From: JABWCE01 sp964617955
Lineage (GTDB): Bacteria > Bacteroidota > Bacteroidia > NS11-12g > UBA9320
Direction of reading: 5' to 3'
Assembly: GCA_964617955.1 (NCBI GenBank)
Contig: CAZTXB010000022.1
Span: 1-46,454 of the forward strand
DNA: 46,454 nucleotides
Positions 40,365-46,454 of the stretch are shown in pieces. The notes below the pieces were generated by a model. That model worked only from the letters and a program-made list of their open reading frames with translations, did no database searches and was not told the DNA's origin. The stretch's first letter is position 1, and each line of letters begins with the position of its first letter. The position numbers and the translations under genes are program-made.

Positions 40365-43268
40365 ATGACTATAGGCAGGGCCACCCTCTTTAATCTGGTT
40401 TATTTTTTTTACCTCCATGCATTACCGGCACAAAATCAACCTTTTTCTTCTTATGTCAATCCGTTTGTGGGAACCGATGCCCATGGGCACACATTCCCGG
40501 GGGCAACGCTGCCTTTTGCCATGGTGCAACTCAGTCCCGATACACGTACGGATGGCAGTTGGGATGGCTGCAGTGGATACCATTTCAGCGACAGCTTGAT
40601 TCGTGGTTTTAGCCATACCCATTTAAGTGGTACAGGGTGCAGCGATTATGGAGATATCGCCTTTTTACCGATAGCCCAAAGCAACCCGGCGGAGGCAAAT
40701 CAATGGTTTAATTCCGACATAGCACTCGCCTTCAGTCACCAAAATGAGTTAGCCACGGCAGGATATTATCAGGTGTTGCTCAATAACCGCATCAAAGTTG
40801 AACTTACAAGCAGCCTGAGGGTCGGGTTCCAAAAATACAGTTATCCTTCGCAGGACATGGTGGTGATGCTCAATTTAAACCACAGGGATAAACTACTGGA
40901 GGGTAAAATAAAAAGGGTTACAAAAAAGGGGTTTAACGGTTTCCGACGCAGTGAGGCTTGGGCAAAAGATCAATGGGTTTATTACCATTTTGAATTAAGC
41001 AGGGAACCCGATTCTGCCATTTGGAATTACGACAGTACCAAGCTTTTCTTGTATTTTTTTAGCTCCGATAAGCCATCGGAGGTCTTCATTAAAACCGCCT
41101 TGAGTTCGGTGAGCGAAGCGGGGGCTAAGCAGAATATGGACAGGGAGATTCCCCATTGGGATTTTGAAAAAGTGCGTGGGGAAGCACAAAATATTTGGAA
41201 TGAAGAATTAAAGAAAATTAAAGTGTATGGGGGAAGTGAAGAAACCCGTGTTAATTTTTATACAGCGCTTTACCATTGTATGATTCATCCAAACCTGATG
41301 AGCGATGCCGATGGATCTTACCGAGGCAGAGACGGAGAGGTTCATCAGGCAACCGATTTTAATTATTATACCGTTTTTTCGCTCTGGGACACATACCGAG
41401 CCTTGCATCCCTTACTCAATATCATTGATAAAAAAAGAAGTGCCGATTTTATTAAAACTTTTCAGATGCAATACGAGCAAGGCGGGCGCTTGCCAATGTG
41501 GGAATTATGGGGCAACGAAACCGACTGCATGATTGGTTTTCACAGCGTGAGTGTGATCTTGGATGCCTTCAACAAACATGTGATGGATGCGACACAGCTA
41601 CGAGCAATTTATCCGGCCATTAAAGCAGAGGGCATGAGTGGGAGGTTTGGCCTCGATAAGTTCAGAAGCAAGGGGTATTTATCGGTGGAGGATGAGAGCG
41701 AAAGTGTGAGTAAAACTTTGGAGTACAGCTATGATTTTTACTGCATCTCAAAAATAGCATCCTTATTAAACGAAAGTGAAGATGAGACTTATTTTAAGAA
41801 CTTAAGTGAAGGATGGCGCAATGTTTACAACACAAAAACCGGATTCATGACGCCGCGAAAAAACGGGAATTGGCTCACGCCCTTCGACCCCAAAAGAGTA
41901 GATAACAATTATACGGAAGCCAATGCATGGCAGTATAGCTTTGCGGTGCCTCAGAATTATTGGGAAATAAACACTACACAAAAATTAGCGACTTTGTTTA
42001 ACGAGGGATCACAAACCACGGGCCGACAACAAAGCGATATTAGCGGTATGATTGGTCAGTATGCCCACGGCAACGAACCGAGCCATCACATACCCTATTT
42101 ATTTTGGTCGCAAGATTCAACAGAGAAATACGTAAAAAAGATCATGCTCGAACTTTACAAACCTGTTCCCGAGGGTTTGTGCGGAAACGAGGATTGTGGA
42201 CAGATGAGCGCTTGGTATGTGTTGAGTTCAATGGGAATGTATCCTCCCAATCCGGCCGCAAACCACTTCAAATTTGGCCATTTGTTATACGACAGTGTAG
42301 TGGTACAATCCGATCATTATGCTTTTCGGATTTTTAAAGATTTAAAGCAGGCCTTGCCCTATGTATCTCAAAGTGAAAATTCGGGCGAGCAACCGCTTAC
42401 ATTTGAAAAGAGCCTTCAAATTACCCTTCACAAAGACACGAGGGTCATTGCCCATGGATTTGATTTTGTGAATAGGGAGGAGTTAAGAGAAGCGCCATTG
42501 GATTTAAATGTGGTGTCCCCAATCATAAAGCCCGGTGCTAAATATTTAATCGACAGCCTGAAGATTGAAATGTATTCAAATTCAAAGGTAGAGCAGAAGC
42601 TGAAACAGATTTATTATCAGCTTAACGGTCAATCCTTTCAGCGCTATGAAGGTCCTTTTTTTGTTAAAAAGAACACAACTATAAAAGCTTTTGAAAAGCT
42701 AGATACCTCCGAACTAAAAAGGCGCATCATGTACAACCATTTGCAAGCCAGGGCAAGCTCTGACACGAGCTTTGCAAAAATTATTAAGAAACCCAACAGC
42801 TACGCCATTAAAATATTGAATGCTTATAATCCGGAGTATACCGCCAATGGGGACGAAGGCATAATTGATGGTGAAAAGGGCGACATCGATTGGCGCAAAG
42901 GAGGGTGGCAAGGATACCAGGGCATGGATTTTGAAGCCATTGTCGACTTGAAGAGGAAAACCCTGGTAAGCAGCCTGGGCGCAAACTTTTTGCAGGATAC
43001 CCGTTCATGGATTTTGATGCCAAGGGAAATGATTGTAGAATCTTCGCTAAATGGAAAAGATTTTAAATTTTTAGGCAAGGTAAGCCATGATATTGAGGAT
43101 AGCGATTACCTGACCCAAACCCGGGAATTAATCCTAAAAATTAAACCAACTTCGGCCAGGTATATAAAATTTAAGGCCGTCAATTATGGAAAATTGCCTG
43201 ATTGGCATGCCGGAGCAGGGGGCGAGGCCTTTATTTTTATTGATGAAATTAGGATTGGCGAAAATTAA
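40365..43268 (+). CDS. GH92 family glycosyl hydrolase, alpha-mannosidase-type
   Basis: A 967-residue exported enzyme with a signal peptide (MTIGRATLFNLVYFFYLHAL, then PAQ). The GH92 core runs to about residue 690: VNPFVGTDAHGHTFPGATLP, MVQLSPDTRTDGSW, GFSHTHLSGTG, LWDTYRALHPL, ELWGNETDCMIGFHS, GNEPSHHIPYLF and GNEDCGQMSAWYVLSSMG. These contain the Asp and Glu residues expected of the calcium-dependent exo-alpha-mannosidases. The tail has a chitobiase C-terminal-like segment and an F5/8 type C-like domain (ARYIKFKAVNYGKLPDWHAG). It removes terminal mannose from glycans; linkage cannot be decided. No SusC/SusD genes are nearby, so it is not part of a visible utilisation locus. Confidence 0.93.
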   Translation: MTIGRATLFNLVYFFYLHALPAQNQPFSSYVNPFVGTDAHGHTFPGATLPFAMVQLSPDTRTDGSWDGCSGYHFSDSLIRGFSHTHLSGTGCSDYGDIAFLPIAQSNPAEANQWFNSDIALAFSHQNELATAGYYQVLLNNRIKVELTSSLRVGFQKYSYPSQDMVVMLNLNHRDKLLEGKIKRVTKKGFNGFRRSEAWAKDQWVYYHFELSREPDSAIWNYDSTKLFLYFFSSDKPSEVFIKTALSSVSEAGAKQNMDREIPHWDFEKVRGEAQNIWNEELKKIKVYGGSEETRVNFYTALYHCMIHPNLMSDADGSYRGRDGEVHQATDFNYYTVFSLWDTYRALHPLLNIIDKKRSADFIKTFQMQYEQGGRLPMWELWGNETDCMIGFHSVSVILDAFNKHVMDATQLRAIYPAIKAEGMSGRFGLDKFRSKGYLSVEDESESVSKTLEYSYDFYCISKIASLLNESEDETYFKNLSEGWRNVYNTKTGFMTPRKNGNWLTPFDPKRVDNNYTEANAWQYSFAVPQNYWEINTTQKLATLFNEGSQTTGRQQSDISGMIGQYAHGNEPSHHIPYLFWSQDSTEKYVKKIMLELYKPVPEGLCGNEDCGQMSAWYVLSSMGMYPPNPAANHFKFGHLLYDSVVVQSDHYAFRIFKDLKQALPYVSQSENSGEQPLTFEKSLQITLHKDTRVIAHGFDFVNREELREAPLDLNVVSPIIKPGAKYLIDSLKIEMYSNSKVEQKLKQIYYQLNGQSFQRYEGPFFVKKNTTIKAFEKLDTSELKRRIMYNHLQARASSDTSFAKIIKKPNSYAIKILNAYNPEYTANGDEGIIDGEKGDIDWRKGGWQGYQGMDFEAIVDLKRKTLVSSLGANFLQDTRSWILMPREMIVESSLNGKDFKFLGKVSHDIEDSDYLTQTRELILKIKPTSARYIKFKAVNYGKLPDWHAGAGGEAFIFIDEIRIGEN

Positions 43269-43300
43269 AATTTTGAGCCTAAGCGACTCTTAATCCCAAT

Positions 43301-43882
43301 TTAAATTTTCAATCCACTTCGATAGCAAAGCACCAAACAGTTTAATCTGCCCATGGCGTAACCAATGAGGCAGCCTATAAGTCCTCCGGCAATGACATCG
43401 GATGGGTAGTGAAAGCCAATATAAACCTGTGCGAATGCGATGACTAAAGCCCAGAACAAAAAAGGAATGGCTACTTTCAATTGGTGTTTATAACCAATAA
43501 AAACCAGAATAAAATACACCGAAATCGCAAAATGATTGGTGGCATGTGAAGACACAAAGCTCCAACCACTGCCTTTGCCATGAGGAAGTAAGAGCCAATC
43601 ACTTAATTCCGGGTTATTACAGGGTCTTAGGCGCTGAAAATAAGGTTTGAGTAAGCCGGCACTGAGTCGGTCGGCGATTAGCACCGTAAGCAAGGCAAAC
43701 CCAATCACCCAAATACTTTTTAGGCCATATTTTTTAACCGTGAAATATATAATCAAGACATAGAGGGGGCTCCATATCAATTTCCCCCTTAAGAGGGGCA
43801 TTAAATAATCAAATAAGGCATTGCTCATCTGATGGTTGATGAAATAGAGCAGTTTGAGGTCGATGTGATGAAGTAGGTCCAA
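43301..43882 (-). CDS. PAP2-family membrane phosphatase
   Basis: A 193-residue membrane protein with about five hydrophobic segments. The phosphatase motifs are KPYFQRLRP (motif 1), SFVSSHATNHFA (motif 2, with SSHA in place of PSGH) and IGFHYPSDVIAGG (motif 3). It probably dephosphorylates a lipid phosphate such as undecaprenyl or phosphatidyl phosphate. It starts 2 bases after the methyltransferase gene and is likely co-transcribed. Confidence 0.9.
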   Translation of the reverse strand: MDLLHHIDLKLLYFINHQMSNALFDYLMPLLRGKLIWSPLYVLIIYFTVKKYGLKSIWVIGFALLTVLIADRLSAGLLKPYFQRLRPCNNPELSDWLLLPHGKGSGWSFVSSHATNHFAISVYFILVFIGYKHQLKVAIPFLFWALVIAFAQVYIGFHYPSDVIAGGLIGCLIGYAMGRLNCLVLCYRSGLKI

Positions 43883-43884
43883 GA

Positions 43885-44622
43885 TTAAATCTTTTGGGCA
43901 ATCAAAATGAGACGGTTGGATGTATTTCTTTGAAAATCATCAAATTGATAATTGCCGAAACACCGCACTACTTTAAAACCACATTCGTCAAGCAATTGTT
44001 TGAAGGAATCGTAAGAATAAATTCTTACCTCTTCTTTAAAGTTAAAAATAAGGTCCTTTTCCTTTACAGTGATGTGCTTAATGATTTTACCATTGGCGAT
44101 CATCTTTTTAATTTCAAATTCAATCCCGTCGATGGTTTTCAAAAAAGACTCATCCTTTTCGTTATAGGAAGTTTCTGAATTGAAATAGTCCAGTACCAAA
44201 ATTCCACCGGGATTCAAACAATCATAAACCGATAGCAAGACACGCTTATCGTCATCGGGTTTATCGAAATATCCGAAGGAGGTAAATAGGTTGAGGGCAA
44301 AGTCAAAGTTTTTCCGGGGCAGCAGATGGCGCATGTCGCCGACTTCAAATTTTAAATCCTTACGCTCATATTTACAGGCCGTTTCAATGTTATTAATACT
44401 CAGATCAATTCCTGTAACCTTGTAGCCTTTAGAGTTCAGGTAGATGCTATGACGACCGGTTCCACAAGCGATATCGATAAAATTCGCATCGGGTCGGGGG
44501 CTTAAAACTTTTAATAAGCCATTAATAAATTGAGCCGCTTCACGGTCATCCCGCTTTCTGTAGAGCAAAGGATAATAGGGGGAGTTAAACCAACTTATAT
44601 ACCACTCCTTCTCATCTTGCAT
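43885..44622 (-). CDS. Class I SAM-dependent methyltransferase
   Basis: A 245-residue methyltransferase with motif I FIDIACGTGRHSIYLNSKGY, an acidic residue at the end of strand 2 (TGIDLS), and GDMRHLLPRKNFDFALNLFT. The substrate is unknown. ATG at 44622 was chosen because an upstream TTG forms the end of the -7 element at 44629-44636. Confidence 0.9.
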   Translation of the reverse strand: MQDEKEWYISWFNSPYYPLLYRKRDDREAAQFINGLLKVLSPRPDANFIDIACGTGRHSIYLNSKGYKVTGIDLSINNIETACKYERKDLKFEVGDMRHLLPRKNFDFALNLFTSFGYFDKPDDDKRVLLSVYDCLNPGGILVLDYFNSETSYNEKDESFLKTIDGIEFEIKKMIANGKIIKHITVKEKDLIFNFKEEVRIYSYDSFKQLLDECGFKVVRCFGNYQFDDFQRNTSNRLILIAQKI

Positions 44623-44628
44623 GGTTTG

Positions 44629-44636
44629 CAAACTTA
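44629..44636 (-). promoter_or_regulatory. Bacteroidota -7 element for the methyltransferase/PAP2 pair
   Basis: On the minus strand this reads TAAGTTTG, matching TAnnTTTG, and ends 6 bases before the ATG. Confidence 0.5.
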
Positions 44637-44724
44637 ATACAAAATGGGTCCAATTTTAATAATAGAAAGGGGTCGTGAAATGTTGAGAAGACCTAAAATA
44701 CAAATCTTCCTTTATTTTCGTGCC

Positions 44725-45492
44725 GTGAATTTAAACGACGATAGGTTATTGGCTTTTGAAAGGCTTTTAAATATAATGGACGATTTGAGGGAGAAATGCC
44801 CATGGGACAGAAAGCAAACCATGGAAAGTCTGAGGCATTTAACCATTGAGGAGACCTATGAGTTGAGCGATGCCATCTTAAAAAATGACCTACAGGAAGT
44901 TAAAAAAGAGTTAGGCGATTTATTTCTTCACCTTGTTTTTTATGCGAAAATTGGCAGTGAATCACAATCCTTTGGAATAAGCGAGGTGCTCAACGCTATT
45001 TGCGAAAAACTGATCTCAAGGCACCCCCACATTTATGGGGATGTAAAGGTAGAAAACGAAGAACAGGTTAAACAAAATTGGGAACAGCTCAAACTGAAGG
45101 AAGGGAGCAAGTCCGTATTGTCGGGAGTACCCAATTCCTTGCCCTCACTGGTTAAGGCATTAAGAATTCAGGACAAAGCGGCTCAGGTTGGATTCGATTG
45201 GCCGGATATTAACAACGTTTGGGATAAGGTGCAGGAAGAGTTAAACGAATTCAGAGAAGCTGAAACAAAGCAGAAGGAAGCAGAATTTGGCGATTTATTG
45301 TTCTCCTTAGTCAACTACGCCCGATGGCTTAAAATAAACCCTGACGATGCGCTCGAAAAAACCAATCTAAAATTTAAAAGCCGGTTTGAGGCCATTGAAA
45401 AGGAAGCCCTTAAGCAAAACAGAAAGATCGACAGTTTAACCCTTGAGGAAATGGACGCCATTTGGAATCAGGCTAAAAAAGAAGAAAAATAA
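44725..45492 (+). CDS. mazG: Nucleoside triphosphate pyrophosphohydrolase MazG
   Basis: About 255 residues from GTG. Two MazG domains are present; the first has the metal-binding helix pair HLTIEETYELSDAI and EVKKELGDLFLHLVFYA, and the second is more degenerate (EELNEFREAETK, FGDLLFSLVNYAR). It hydrolyses non-canonical and signalling NTPs. A longer frame from 44644 adds 27 residues not seen in the family. The GTG lies 4 bases after TATTTTCG (44713-44720), a one-mismatch -7 element. It is divergent from the methyltransferase gene. Confidence 0.92.
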   Translation: MNLNDDRLLAFERLLNIMDDLREKCPWDRKQTMESLRHLTIEETYELSDAILKNDLQEVKKELGDLFLHLVFYAKIGSESQSFGISEVLNAICEKLISRHPHIYGDVKVENEEQVKQNWEQLKLKEGSKSVLSGVPNSLPSLVKALRIQDKAAQVGFDWPDINNVWDKVQEELNEFREAETKQKEAEFGDLLFSLVNYARWLKINPDDALEKTNLKFKSRFEAIEKEALKQNRKIDSLTLEEMDAIWNQAKKEEK

Positions 45493-45499
45493 CCTGCTT

Positions 45500-46369
45500 A
45501 TGGGAAATTTAAAGCGCAGTGTCCTTATCATTTCTAACCCAAAAGCAGGAGGGGGGAAGCCATTAAAAATATTGCCAAAGGTTGAGGCCTATCTGGAGGA
45601 GAAGGGTTTTAAGGTAAAGACCTACCTCACCCAGCAGAAAAATGATGTTGAGGGGATTGATTACAGCATTTCAATGAATCTGGATGTGAATGCCTTAGTG
45701 ATTATTGGAGGAGATGGCACCTTGTTTGATGTGATTAATATTATTCCTGAGAACTACGAAATTCCGGTGATGGTATTGCCATTTGGTTCGGGAAATGACT
45801 TTGCCAATCATCTATACCGGGGAGCGAGTTGGCAAAACATCCTCGACAAGCTCGATCATATAGAGGTGTTAAAAACGGATTGTGGCCTATGCAACGGAAA
45901 AAGATTTGTGAACGGATTGGGTATTGGGTATGATGGATGGGTAGCCGGAAAAGCCAATTCCGGGATGTTGGTTCTGCCCTCAAAATTTAAATACCATTGG
46001 GCCTTGTTGCAAGGATTATTCACCTTTCGCTCATTTGACACCAATCACGGTAAAGCGCTCATCATTGCAGTGGCCAACGGATCGAGTTATGGCGGAGGAT
46101 TCAAAATAGCACCTGACGCCCATTCACAAGATGGGAAATTAAATTTCTGGCTCATCAAACCCATTAAATTTTGGAAACGGCCATTTTTTTTATCAAGAAT
46201 CAAAAAAGGGAAGCACGTTCAAATTCCCGGTCCTTACCACAACGAACTCGTCTCGGAAATTTCAGTTAAATCTCAGAAATTGCTCCCGGCCCATTTAGAT
46301 GGCGAGTATTTTGAAGCGGAGAACTTTGAGGTGAGGGTTTTGGAAAATTTTGTCGGCTTTGTCTGTTAA
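45500..46369 (+). CDS. Diacylglycerol kinase family lipid kinase (YegS/LCB5-like)
   Basis: A 289-residue lipid kinase with the catalytic-domain motifs ISNPKAGGGK, the nucleotide-binding IIGGDGTLFDVIN and PFGSGNDFAN, and a beta-sandwich C-terminal domain (VANGSSYGGGFKIAPDAHSQ). It probably phosphorylates diacylglycerol or a related lipid at the membrane; the exact substrate is unknown. ATG at 45500 lies 7 bases after the mazG stop; a longer frame overlapping mazG was rejected because it starts inside that gene. Confidence 0.9.
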   Translation: MGNLKRSVLIISNPKAGGGKPLKILPKVEAYLEEKGFKVKTYLTQQKNDVEGIDYSISMNLDVNALVIIGGDGTLFDVINIIPENYEIPVMVLPFGSGNDFANHLYRGASWQNILDKLDHIEVLKTDCGLCNGKRFVNGLGIGYDGWVAGKANSGMLVLPSKFKYHWALLQGLFTFRSFDTNHGKALIIAVANGSSYGGGFKIAPDAHSQDGKLNFWLIKPIKFWKRPFFLSRIKKGKHVQIPGPYHNELVSEISVKSQKLLPAHLDGEYFEAENFEVRVLENFVGFVC

Positions 46370-46402
46370 CCGTTTCTTCCTAATCCTTTCTTTCCGTCTT
46401 AC

Positions 46403-46420
46403 ATAGGGCCTGCTGAAAAA
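46403..46420. repeat. 18-bp terminal inverted repeat, right copy
   Basis: Exact reverse complement of 66-83. The bases that follow to the window end are G/C-rich and unlike the flank of the left copy, and resemble the start of an insertion element, but too little is present to identify it. Confidence 0.55.
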
Positions 46421-46454
46421 GTTCAGTGTGCGTGCAGGACGAGGCGGCAAAGCG

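Noticed and set aside
66..46420. Composite transposon covering the whole window
   Set aside because: The interval is full of housekeeping genes (ruvB, priA, trxA, folB), so mobility of the entire segment is very unlikely.

Overview
The window looks like a chromosomal segment of a Bacteroidota bacterium. The evidence is a type IX secretion C-terminal sorting domain, a paired ECF sigma factor and membrane-anchored partner, a GH92 alpha-mannosidase, DUF1573 and DUF2279 proteins, and many matches to the Bacteroidota -7 promoter element TAnnTTTG just upstream of start codons. Shine-Dalgarno sequences are scarce and non-ATG starts (TTG, GTG) are common. No rRNA, tRNA, CRISPR array or prophage was seen. 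I cannot name a genus.

Layout. (1) 0.1-4.4 kb, minus strand: ECF sigma factor, inner-membrane/beta-barrel partner, T9SS-sorted surface protein, probably one operon. (2) 4.5-7.4 kb, plus strand: Crp/Fnr regulator, then two YceI-family genes behind a perfect FNR-like box, and a YgiD-type dioxygenase. (3) 7.4-20 kb: housekeeping genes: Nnr, a CCA-type nucleotidyltransferase, DUF1573, RuvB, a HepT/MntA toxin-antitoxin pair, an ABC-F ATPase with two FKBP isomerases, a TIGR01777 protein divergent from a CarH/LitR-like B12-binding MerR regulator, a DUF58 protein and thioredoxin. (4) 20.4-31.9 kb: a visibly A/T-richer accessory island between trxA and folB. It holds a large metallophosphoesterase with a degenerate STAND-like NTPase region, then a four-gene operon (C5 DNA methyltransferase, MORC-like GHKL ATPase, Z1 helicase-like protein, PD-(D/E)XK nuclease), an MntA antitoxin with a broken HepT partner, and an intact VapB/VapC-type pair. 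Two near-identical 165-bp structured repeats (23564-23728 and 31688-31852) bracket the operon and the toxin-antitoxin genes. (5) 31.9-46.4 kb: chromosomal genes again: FolB, glutaryl-CoA-dehydrogenase-like enzyme, an unrecognised exported protein, phosphohexomutase, DUF2279, PriA, CBS protein, GH92, methyltransferase, PAP2, MazG and a diacylglycerol-kinase-family protein. An 18-bp inverted repeat lies near each end of the window.

The best candidate for an unusual system is the island in (4). The methyltransferase/MORC/Z1/nuclease operon belongs to a class recognised by comparative genomics as restriction-modification-like. Its boundary repeats, the adjoining phosphoesterase-STAND gene and the remodelled toxin-antitoxin tail suggest exchange of defence modules at this locus. 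A second recurrent signal is that several genes start 4-6 nt after the -7 element, two or three of them with GTG or TTG, which predicts leaderless mRNAs. All functions are inferred from sequence alone.
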